Shown piece by piece: positions 13,754 to 19,834 of a DNA stretch of 22,410 nt. Position numbers and translations under genes: made by a program. This stretch comes from an uncultured Muribaculaceae bacterium (GTDB taxonomy: Bacteria > Bacteroidota > Bacteroidia > Bacteroidales > Muribaculaceae): the NCBI GenBank assembly GCA_910584905.1, contig CAJUCQ010000038.1, forward strand, positions 1 to 22,410, read 5' to 3'. A model generated the notes under the pieces. It saw only the letters and a program-made list of their open reading frames with translations, had not been told where the DNA came from and ran no database searches. Within the stretch, counting starts at the first letter, position 1. Each line of letters begins with the position of its first letter.

Positions 13754-14444
13754 ATTCGAGGCGTTTACAAGCGGTATGATAATAACCTTCGTCCTGTTCC
13801 ATAAGGATAAAGCGGCGGCCGGAGCGAACAGCGGCTACGGCGGTAGTTCCGGAGCCTCCGAAGGTGTCGAGGATAACATCGCCGGGCTTTGTAGCGTCGG
13901 CGATAAATTTTTGAATCAGTGCTACCGGCTTTTGCGTCGGGTGTACCTTTGCGCCGTCGGTCGATTTCGCTCCGCTGGTGAAACTCTTTACATCGGAAAT
14001 AATGTTTGTTCCGCCTATATTCGCGCCCTTGCCGGCGTGGAATAGAACGAGTTCGTGGATAAATGTGTAATGATTGCCGGGGCCGCTCAATTTATCCCAA
14101 ACTAACATATTATGCGCCTTCAGTATTTCATCGAACAGAGGATAATAAAAAGCATATCCGCGCCAGTCGCAAAAAAAGTAAATACAGGCTTCCGGGCGGC
14201 ATACGCGCTGGAACTCCTTGAATAATTCCCGGTAGAAGGGTCGGCAGATTGATAAATCTTTAAACGCTCCTTTTTGCCCGTTGTGGGTCATACCGAGAAA
14301 GTAAGGAGGGCCGGTAATTATACAGTCAACGGAGGCCGCCGGAAGTGCCTTTATCGCTTCGAGGCAGTCTCCGTTGTATATAGTGCCTCCGGGAAATTCC
14401 CGGAGGTCAGTCGTCGAGAGATTGCAAGAGGGATAAAGATACAT
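13737..14444 (-). CDS. Orphan beta-class DNA (N4-cytosine/N6-adenine) methyltransferase
   Basis: A 235-residue SAM-dependent methyltransferase with circularly permuted beta-class order. Catalytic motif IV appears first as TGPPY (44-48), and SAM-binding motif I appears near the C-terminus as LDTFGGSGTT (192-201), preceded by the typical HPTQKP (168-173). The first position of motif IV is Gly rather than the usual Asp, Asn or Ser, so activity or base choice is uncertain. No restriction endonuclease is nearby, so it probably modifies phage DNA against host restriction or for packaging control. It overlaps the flanking genes by 38 nt (14407-14637) and 17 nt (13376-13753). Confidence 0.9.
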   Translation of the reverse strand: MYLYPSCNLSTTDLREFPGGTIYNGDCLEAIKALPAASVDCIITGPPYFLGMTHNGQKGAFKDLSICRPFYRELFKEFQRVCRPEACIYFFCDWRGYAFYYPLFDEILKAHNMLVWDKLSGPGNHYTFIHELVLFHAGKGANIGGTNIISDVKSFTSGAKSTDGAKVHPTQKPVALIQKFIADATKPGDVILDTFGGSGTTAVAAVRSGRRFILMEQDEGYYHTACKRLEYEYRE

Positions 14445-14637
14445 TCAGAGCGTCGATTTGTTTGTTAATTATATTCAGTTGATAACCGGCTTCGGAGCGG
14501 TCGCACGGCTGACAGCCGGAGCGCGAAAGGAATCGCGAAATTTGGGAGCGGTGTCCTTCAGCCTTTGCGATACTCTCGGTTACTTTTTTTTTCGTCGCGC
14601 CACTTCCTCCTGAATGGCTTTTTTCGTCGCGCTCCAA
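14407..14637 (-). CDS. Short overlapping ORF, likely -1 frameshift extension of the 322-aa protein
   Basis: The open frame has no ATG. Its only in-frame start is a TTG at 14637-14635, deep inside the upstream gene. Beyond the overlap it encodes 58 residues with a polar N-terminal part, a cysteine pair (GCQPCDRSEAGYQ) and a C-terminal helix (INKQIDALNVSLSLLQSL). Lack of a normal start, a 58-nt overlap and a dnaX-like slippery heptamer at 14589-14583 suggest it is translated as a -1 extension of the protein at 14580-15548. Independent initiation at TTG is the alternative. Confidence 0.5.
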   Translation of the reverse strand: MERDEKSHSGGSGATKKKVTESIAKAEGHRSQISRFLSRSGCQPCDRSEAGYQLNIINKQIDALNVSLSLLQSLDD

Positions 14638-15548
14638 CGGGCGAGAGCTGCTTCGGCGCGTTCGTTGGTTTCCCCCTTATCCTTTGCGGTGCTTACGGCC
14701 TTGCGGTGCTTGGATTCGTTTACGTTAGCGCTCTGGAGTTTCTTCATAAGGTCGATTTCGGAAAGTTGGGTATAATCCTCGGCGGCTTCCATTTCTTGGA
14801 ATTTTGCAGCTTTACCGAGAATCGCGCCGTTTTCCCGGTAATATTCGAGTTCGTCCCAGATTTCGCGGTTCTTCAGGTATTCGGCAACCACTTTCTCGCA
14901 GTCGGCAACGGCGGCTTCCGCTTCTTCATCGGCGAGAACCTGAAGGCGGGCGTGAGCAGCTTTATAGTTGTCGTAGGAGGTGAACAGGTCGGAAACGAGT
15001 ATTTTCAGAATGTCCGGACAGTCGGGCGAGTTAAGGAAGGGATATTTTTCGCGGAAACGTATCATCTTCCTGACAGGCTCCGGAGTTTCGGCATATTTCG
15101 ACCGGGCGGCTTCGAGTTCGTCGGTAAGTTCGTCGATACGGTCGGCGTTCTCGTCCATGGCCAACACCCTTTCCTGAAAATCGGGGCTTACCAGTTCATC
15201 GACAGTTACGCCGAATGAATCGGCGAGTTCCTTCAGGATGGCTTCGTTATCCTTCTTCGGATCGTCAAGGATAACGGCGGCAATAGCCAGTCCGTTGAGT
15301 TTCGGAGTTTTCCCCGGTGTATGGGTCGCAGCTCGACGCGGAAGGCGGTCGAACTCCTGTTCCGTCAGCCCCGAAAGTTTTCGGAGTTCTTCAAACAGTA
15401 TTTCGTGGGTGGTGCTGGTGTCGTCGGTCGCAAAAAGTCGCTTCAGACGTAAATTTTGCCCGAAACGCTGGTAAAGCGACACGCCCTCCGAAAGGTCGCG
15501 GGGGCCTTTGAGGTATTCGATAATTTGGTTTTTGTCGGTGGCGTTCAT
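14580..15548 (-). CDS. Conserved helical phage protein upstream of packaging genes, with slippery 3' end
   Basis: A 322-residue, acidic, mostly helical protein. The N-terminus carries the phrase IIEYLKGPRDLSEGVSLYQRF and a NLRLKRLF basic segment, a signature I associate with Bacteroidales prophage and mobile-element proteins of unknown role. The middle has LPRRAATHTPGKTPK, and the C-terminal 150 residues form long charged helices likely to coil. The start at ATG 15548 (after an in-frame upstream extension) lies 11 nt beyond the Tad2 stop. The end reads CGA CGA AAA AAA AAG TAA, giving ARRKKK-stop and a frameshift heptamer. Confidence 0.65.
   Translation of the reverse strand: MNATDKNQIIEYLKGPRDLSEGVSLYQRFGQNLRLKRLFATDDTSTTHEILFEELRKLSGLTEQEFDRLPRRAATHTPGKTPKLNGLAIAAVILDDPKKDNEAILKELADSFGVTVDELVSPDFQERVLAMDENADRIDELTDELEAARSKYAETPEPVRKMIRFREKYPFLNSPDCPDILKILVSDLFTSYDNYKAAHARLQVLADEEAEAAVADCEKVVAEYLKNREIWDELEYYRENGAILGKAAKFQEMEAAEDYTQLSEIDLMKKLQSANVNESKHRKAVSTAKDKGETNERAEAALARWSATKKAIQEEVARRKKK
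14583..14589 (-). other. Candidate programmed -1 frameshift heptamer A_AAA_AAG
   Basis: In the reading frame of the 322-aa gene the last codons before the TAA stop are AAA AAA AAG preceded by A. This gives the heptamer A_AAA_AAG, the same slippery site as E. coli dnaX and many IS3 elements. A -1 slip bypasses the stop and enters the ORF ending at 14407. A Shine-Dalgarno-like AGGAGG lies 16 nt upstream (about 14606-14611), the kind of stimulator used in dnaX. Confidence 0.5.
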
Positions 15549-15559
15549 CGTGCAAAGAA

Positions 15560-15841
15560 TTAGTTTTCGATTATTTCCCAATCTTCCGAAAGCATATCAC
15601 TCTGGGAGGCTAACCAACCCGAAAGAATCTCTTTTTGTGCTGTTAGCATACAGATTGTACCGAGTGCGGGGATTTCTCCGCCGTTGTTTTCCACGATTGC
15701 TTTCAGTATGGGGTCCTTACACCATTCAGCCTTGACAACGGCGGCGGGTTTGAGCCAAAGGAACATATTTTTTCCGTTCCACCCTTTTCTGGCTACTTTT
15801 TTGCCTTGTTTAAGGGCTTCAATTGCTTTTCCGAAATTCAT
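15560..15841 (-). CDS. tad2: Tad2-like Thoeris anti-defence protein (DUF2829)
   Basis: A 93-residue DUF2829 protein. The family signature is clear: MNFGKAIEALKQGKKVARKG (1-20) followed by WNGKNMFLWLKP (21-32), and the C-terminal WLASQSDMLSEDW (76-88). Characterised Tad2 proteins are small oligomers that sequester the cyclic ADP-ribose isomers made by ThsB, keeping the Thoeris effector inactive. The central part (33-72) is divergent, as is usual. It has its own promoter with a perfect palindrome (15876-15900), 11 nt before the 322-aa gene, and lies next to a toxin-antitoxin pair, so it sits in an accessory segment of the late region. Confidence 0.85.
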   Translation of the reverse strand: MNFGKAIEALKQGKKVARKGWNGKNMFLWLKPAAVVKAEWCKDPILKAIVENNGGEIPALGTICMLTAQKEILSGWLASQSDMLSEDWEIIEN

Positions 15842-15875
15842 ATTACTAAATTTTCGAGTTTGATTATTTATTGCA

Positions 15876-15900
15876 CAAAGTTACAATCCGGTAATTACCG
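15876..15900 (-). promoter_or_regulatory. Promoter of tad2 with palindromic operator
   Basis: The minus strand has TAACTTTG at 15883-15876 (perfect TAnnTTTG). Five bases upstream is the 12-bp perfect palindrome CGGTAATTACCG (15889-15900), occupying the spacer between -7 and -33. No canonical -33 is visible. A repressor bound there would block the promoter. Confidence 0.55.
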
Positions 15901-15913
15901 ACGGAAGGACACA

Positions 15914-15955
15914 GACAGCCCCCGGAGAGATATTTAAATCCCTTCGGGGGCTGTC
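15914..15955 (-). terminator. Strong hairpin after HigBA module 2
   Basis: GACAGCCCCCG (15914-15924) pairs perfectly with CGGGGGCTGTC (15945-15955) across a 20-nt loop, 15 nt past the antitoxin stop. There is no U-run on either strand, so it may be an inefficient terminator or a 3'-end stabilising hairpin that separates the module from the tad2 promoter. Confidence 0.5.
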
Positions 15956-15970
15956 GTTATGTTCGGAATG

Positions 15971-16276
15971 TCAACCGATAGGCTTTACAATCTCTACGCG
16001 CATACCGAGAGCGGCGATAATACGGTAAAACACGGTTACACTCGGATTTATAAATCCATTCTCAATCCTCGAAATATAAGATTTCGTAACATTGAGTTTT
16101 GCGGCGAGTTCGCTTTGTGTCATCCTTGCTTCTTTCCGAGTTTCTCTAAGAATCTGACCGGCGTAAAACGCTTCTGCTTCCTCTACGGATTTTTCCCATT
16201 CGGGACTTCCTACCTTCCCGAAATTCTGTTCCAGAACCGAGGTATAATCTTCAATCATGTTATTTCCTGCTTCCAT
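15971..16276 (-). CDS. higA: HigA-like XRE antitoxin (module 2)
   Basis: A 101-residue antitoxin with an acidic N-terminal helical half and a Cro/C1-type HTH at about residues 52-78 (MTQSELAAKLNVTKSYISRI). It ends in a short VEIVKPIG strand, matching VEI/IEIV at the end of module 1. It overlaps the toxin gene by 17 nt. Similarity to the protein at 10353-10667 is plain through the HTH and C-terminus and weak in the N-terminal toxin-binding half, so the two antitoxins may be insulated for toxin binding but share DNA targets. Confidence 0.85.
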   Translation of the reverse strand: MEAGNNMIEDYTSVLEQNFGKVGSPEWEKSVEEAEAFYAGQILRETRKEARMTQSELAAKLNVTKSYISRIENGFINPSVTVFYRIIAALGMRVEIVKPIG

Positions 16277-16589
16277 AATATTCGGCTTTAATTTTCAACG
16301 CTTTGTTAATTTCGCTATTCGGCGTTTTTTGAGTTTTTTTCTGAAATCCATTGAAAAGAACGACAATATTTCCATTATCAAAAATAAAAAATACCCGGTA
16401 AATATTACCATTCCACATGGTACGCAGTTCAAACAGGCCATCGCGTATAGGTTTGACAAATTTTGCGGACAATCTCTGTTGGGTTGCCAGTAACAGCAAA
16501 CCTTGATTTATCTTGAATTGTGTCTTATCATCAAGAGAAGCCATGAACTCTTTGAAGTAATTTCCGTATGTCGTAATTTTCCTTTCCAT
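16260..16589 (-). CDS. higB: HigB-like (RelE superfamily / Gp49-type) toxin (module 2)
   Basis: A 109-residue toxin aligning along its whole length with the module 1 toxin. Shared segments include FVKPIRDGLFELR, then NIYRVFFIFDNGNIVVLFNGF, then QKKTQKTPNSEINKAL. It is predicted to be a ribosome-dependent mRNA endonuclease. It is the first gene of its operon, followed by the antitoxin with a 17-nt overlap. An AACTTTT/AAAAGTT palindrome upstream matches that of module 1. It is inserted between a structural gene with its own terminator and the tad2 promoter. Confidence 0.87.
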   Translation of the reverse strand: MERKITTYGNYFKEFMASLDDKTQFKINQGLLLLATQQRLSAKFVKPIRDGLFELRTMWNGNIYRVFFIFDNGNIVVLFNGFQKKTQKTPNSEINKALKIKAEYYGSRK

Positions 16590-16622
16590 GTCATAAAGTT
16601 ACGGAAAATTTTAATATTATAC

Positions 16623-16644
16623 AACTTTTCGAGCCAAAAAGTTT
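16623..16644 (-). promoter_or_regulatory. Palindromic operator upstream of HigBA module 2
   Basis: AACTTTT (16623-16629) and AAAAGTTT (16637-16644) form an inverted repeat with a 7-nt spacer, 34 nt upstream of the toxin ATG. The half-sites match those at 11020-11041 in module 1. An AT-rich segment between it and the gene likely holds the promoter, but no clean -7 consensus is visible. Confidence 0.5.
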
Positions 16645-16654
16645 CAATATAATG

Positions 16655-16685
16655 AAAAAATATCCCGAAGCATTACTCCGGGATA
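16655..16685 (-). terminator. Intrinsic terminator of the head/tail-tube operon segment
   Basis: On the minus strand TATCCCG (16685-16679) pairs with CGGGATA (16667-16661) across an 11-nt loop, followed by six U (16660-16655). It lies 26 nt past the stop of the gene at 16711-17523 and separates it from the toxin-antitoxin module. Confidence 0.7.
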
Positions 16686-16710
16686 ATAGGAAAATACAGA
16701 ACTTGTAAAA

Positions 16711-17523
16711 TCAGGCTGCGACGTAGCGGCTTTGTTCAATCCACATAATACCACCGTCGCCAGCATCGAAGGCGCGGAGGGTAATCTGTGAACCCTCGGA
16801 AGCGGTGAAAACCTTACCGCCACGGAGAAGGATTTTTCCGGCGGTCGCCGAGACGGTGGGGGAAGTTCCGCCCACACCGAGGAGCGTAATAACCGCGTCA
16901 TGCGCTCCGCCGCTGATTTCATCAATAACGGCCGAACCGCTCGAAAGCTGGTATTGCCCTTCGGAAACGAAATTTACGACTGTTACGCCGGTATCTACGG
17001 TCGAAACCGGTTCTTCGAGGGGAACGGTACCCTTGTAGATGAAAATATCGTTACCCTTTGAAATCTGGGTGAACGTCATTTCGTTGGTGTTGCTCTCATT
17101 GTTGCCGGTGTAGGAGGGGGTGAGACGGCACGGGTTGCACATCGTACCGATAAGATCGGCGGGCTTACCTGAACAGTAACGCACAATTACGATAACCTTC
17201 CGGTTGATATAGTTAACCTTGAACTCACGCACGGCCTGTTCGTTGCCGGGGTGTTCGAACTTGATCGATGGAGTGAATCCGATTTTGTCGGTGTCGCCTT
17301 CAGCTGCGCTCGTTATCTCGATTGTGCCTTGGGTCATATAGAGGTTGATACCATAACGCCCCTGCTTCATTACGATATCATCGACGATAACTACGCCTTT
17401 GTCGTCTGCGGGCGGCATGAAGGCGATGTCGTCAATGTCGATAATTGACAACTGGTCGCGGGGCTGAATACCTGTGCCGGGATTGCCGGAGGCACGGGGT
17501 ACGGACGTTTTAATATATGTCAT
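16711..17523 (-). CDS. Major tail-tube or head-decoration protein with C-terminal beta repeat
   Basis: A 270-residue virion protein following the capsid gene. The N-terminal two thirds are beta-rich, with IDIDDIAFMPPADDKGVVI, GTIEITSAAEGDTDKIGF and a GNNESNTNEMTF motif leading to IFIYKGTVP, a pattern I associate with Bacteroidales tail-tube subunits. The C-terminal 65 residues (ITLLGVGGTSP to the final WIEQSRYVAA) match the pattern of the tandem repeats at the end of the capsid protein. It is separated from the capsid gene by a strong 12-bp hairpin and followed by a terminator. A decoration protein is the main alternative. Confidence 0.6.
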   Translation of the reverse strand: MTYIKTSVPRASGNPGTGIQPRDQLSIIDIDDIAFMPPADDKGVVIVDDIVMKQGRYGINLYMTQGTIEITSAAEGDTDKIGFTPSIKFEHPGNEQAVREFKVNYINRKVIVIVRYCSGKPADLIGTMCNPCRLTPSYTGNNESNTNEMTFTQISKGNDIFIYKGTVPLEEPVSTVDTGVTVVNFVSEGQYQLSSGSAVIDEISGGAHDAVITLLGVGGTSPTVSATAGKILLRGGKVFTASEGSQITLRAFDAGDGGIMWIEQSRYVAA

Positions 17524-17563
17524 ATTTTCAGACTTTTAATTGATTTTACTTTTAGAGGTGATA

Positions 17564-17601
17564 ACAGGGAGGGCGAGAAGGGGTATAATCGCCCTCCCTG
17601 T
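17564..17601 (-). promoter_or_regulatory. Perfect 12-bp stem-loop between capsid and tail-tube genes
   Basis: ACAGGGAGGGCG (17564-17575) pairs perfectly with CGCCCTCCCTGT (17590-17601) across a 14-nt loop. On the minus strand no U-tract follows, so it is unlikely to be a full terminator. It may partially attenuate transcription or protect the 3' end of the capsid mRNA to set the capsid/tail ratio. Confidence 0.5.
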
Positions 17602-17615
17602 GTCTTGGGAACAGA

Positions 17616-19811
17616 TTAGCCTCGGGCCACTTCGTAGAATTTCTTGTCGTCGCCCATCACCAGCTTGATGAACGTACCGGCCTTCAGGGTAATCGCCTTT
17701 GTGAGGACAAAATTACCTCCGTCGGCGATAGTCGAGGCGTAGGTGCTTCCGGCTCCGTGGATTGTGTAGAGCGTGCCGGCAATGCCCTCGGTCAGGTTGG
17801 TGATTGCGGTCGCCGCTGTGTTCTCACCGACAACGAAAACGGTAGCGCCCTTCAGGCTGGGGGTTGCCTCGTCTGCGTTGAACTGATAGGATTCAGCGGC
17901 GGCGGTTGAGCGCGATACTTCGATAAACTTGCCGTCGGCGCGTTTCATCAGCGTGATAACGTCACCTTTCTTCGGGGTCCATACGGCAGACAGAAGCGAG
18001 AATTTCTCGGCTTTCTTGATTGTTACGCCGCTCTCGCCGTCAGCGCCACACTTCAGGGAGATAAGGCGACCCACTTGCGCGTCGGAGATGTCGGTAATCT
18101 CGAACTGTTTCGAGTTGGCAACGGTGACGATTGACGAGTGAAGGAGCGCGGAGGGGTTCGCGTCGCGGTCGGCCTCGACAAAGTAAGTATCGGGGCGGTC
18201 GTAGTCGTTACACCAGATAAGCTGGCGGCTTCCGTCCATTGCGAGGGGGTCGGTGTATTTGAATCCGACGACTTCGGCCTGGATGCTCTCCTTCCAGTTC
18301 GACCACACTTTTACGGTCCAGTCCTGCTGTTCGAGAGTGAAACGGAGCATTTCGCCGGCCACATGATCGAAGGTGCGGAAGTTGCCTTCGATAGTCCAGA
18401 AGATACGATGGTGATTGTCGGCGTTGGGAAGCGTTACAATCTTGACGGCGGGGAACTCCTTAACGTAGGTGACTCCGGCTTTGTAGTCGACGTTCTGGCC
18501 GTAGTGGGCTTCGTTATACTTGTGGTAAAGAGGAAGCATCCACGACGGGATATAAAGGCAGATTTTACCGGTATCACGGAAAACGGAGGGAATCATGCTT
18601 GTGCCCTGATAGAACACTTCGCCGATATTTGCGGCAGTGATTCGGGGGAGGTTGAAGGGCTTAATCTGATAGACGGTTTTGCCGGTTGTGCCTCCGTCGG
18701 GGGTGAAGTCGGTATGACCTTCCACGCGCTTGCGGAGGTATTCGTAGATACCGTCGGCGCCCTCCATAGCGCGACCGGGAACATCGGGGTCGGGGTCTTT
18801 GCGAACACCATTGATATAACGTTGTTCGCGCTCGTTGTGCAGCTTCTTGGCGGTTTCAACGAGGAGATACTCTATAAACGAGAGTTTGACGGGGTTCGAG
18901 CCTTCGCGGTTGAGGTAGCCTATCCACGATTTTTCGAGGTCTTTCAGGCTCTTGAACTTGTGGGCGAACATAACTCCGTACATACGGAGGGTTTCTGTTC
19001 CGAACTCATAAGAACCTTTCGTTACTTTGTCGAACTCGCTGTTTGCCGAGTTGTCGGGCTGCGAGAACTCGCCGAGCCAAAGGTTGGTGAGGGTTTCGAG
19101 GTCTTGGTGTCCTGATTCGGTCGGGAAAATCTTGGTGATTGTCGGCAGCTCTACGAGGAGCGACTGAAGGCGGTCGCTCCATCGGGTGCGGTAGAACGCT
19201 TCGAGGTCGTCCTGAAGGGTCTTGTAATCGACCGAGTTCGGAACGGCGACGGCGAGCATTTTCCCTTCGTTGGCGAGAAGTGCGGCCTTTGCGCGGAGGT
19301 TGTAGGGGCGGTTCAGGGCGAAAAACTCACCGGGCAGGCCGCCGAGCTGCTGGGTGTCGTCGAGATTGAAGGCGGTGGCGGGAGCTGCGGAGTGTCCGGC
19401 ACCCTTGCCGGGATCGGGTTCGGGGAGTTCGGAAAGGGTCTGAATCTTCTCGTTCAGTGCCTTGATTTCCGCCTCCTTCGATTCGATAGCGGTCTTGTGT
19501 GCGGCTTTGTCCTTGGCTACCTGTGCCTTCAGGTCGGCAAGTTCGGCGGTTGCCTTCTGGTGCTGTGTCGTAACCTGTCCGAGAACAGTGGCGACCACTG
19601 CGGCGCGGGAGTTTTCGTCGGACTTGTTCTCGGCGGAAGGCTGGGGGTTCTGGATATGCGCTTTGAAATCTTTAAGGAACATTTCGGAGAATCCGTATTC
19701 CTTCAGTTTTGCGCACTCCTCGTCGGTGAGGTCGTCCTTGCCGTTTACCTTGTTGAAGGCGGTAAGTCCGAGAATACCGAGAATCGCGGGGATAAAATTC
19801 GCAAAATTCAT
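17616..19811 (-). CDS. Major capsid protein with N-terminal scaffold-like region and C-terminal repeats
   Basis: The predicted product is 731 residues, long for an HK97-fold capsid subunit. Residues 1-20 are hydrophobic (MNFANFIPAILGILGLTAF). Residues 60-130 form an Ala/Lys/Glu coiled coil like a fused scaffolding or delta domain. About 140-560 is the putative capsid core (GLPGEFFALNRPYNLRAKAA, then TKIFPTESGHQDLETLTN). Residues 562-634 and 635-731 are two related beta-rich repeats ending FIEVSR and FYEVAR. ATG 19811 is chosen because the upstream in-frame extension overlaps the protease gene. The S49 protease encoded just before it likely removes the N-terminal region during maturation. Confidence 0.75.
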   Translation of the reverse strand: MNFANFIPAILGILGLTAFNKVNGKDDLTDEECAKLKEYGFSEMFLKDFKAHIQNPQPSAENKSDENSRAAVVATVLGQVTTQHQKATAELADLKAQVAKDKAAHKTAIESKEAEIKALNEKIQTLSELPEPDPGKGAGHSAAPATAFNLDDTQQLGGLPGEFFALNRPYNLRAKAALLANEGKMLAVAVPNSVDYKTLQDDLEAFYRTRWSDRLQSLLVELPTITKIFPTESGHQDLETLTNLWLGEFSQPDNSANSEFDKVTKGSYEFGTETLRMYGVMFAHKFKSLKDLEKSWIGYLNREGSNPVKLSFIEYLLVETAKKLHNEREQRYINGVRKDPDPDVPGRAMEGADGIYEYLRKRVEGHTDFTPDGGTTGKTVYQIKPFNLPRITAANIGEVFYQGTSMIPSVFRDTGKICLYIPSWMLPLYHKYNEAHYGQNVDYKAGVTYVKEFPAVKIVTLPNADNHHRIFWTIEGNFRTFDHVAGEMLRFTLEQQDWTVKVWSNWKESIQAEVVGFKYTDPLAMDGSRQLIWCNDYDRPDTYFVEADRDANPSALLHSSIVTVANSKQFEITDISDAQVGRLISLKCGADGESGVTIKKAEKFSLLSAVWTPKKGDVITLMKRADGKFIEVSRSTAAAESYQFNADEATPSLKGATVFVVGENTAATAITNLTEGIAGTLYTIHGAGSTYASTIADGGNFVLTKAITLKAGTFIKLVMGDDKKFYEVARG

Positions 19812-19834
19812 CTTTTCGGTTGTTAAAATGTTAA

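Noticed and set aside
14565..15218. 217-aa plus-strand ORF opposite the 322-aa gene
   Set aside because: Phe/Gly/Val-rich composition is the mirror of acidic helical codons. It has no promoter or ribosome site and is antisense to a supported gene.
18138..19115. Long plus-strand ORF (325 aa) opposite the capsid gene
   Set aside because: It is antisense to a clear capsid gene. Long antisense frames are common opposite GC-rich codon patterns, and no motif or start signal supports it.
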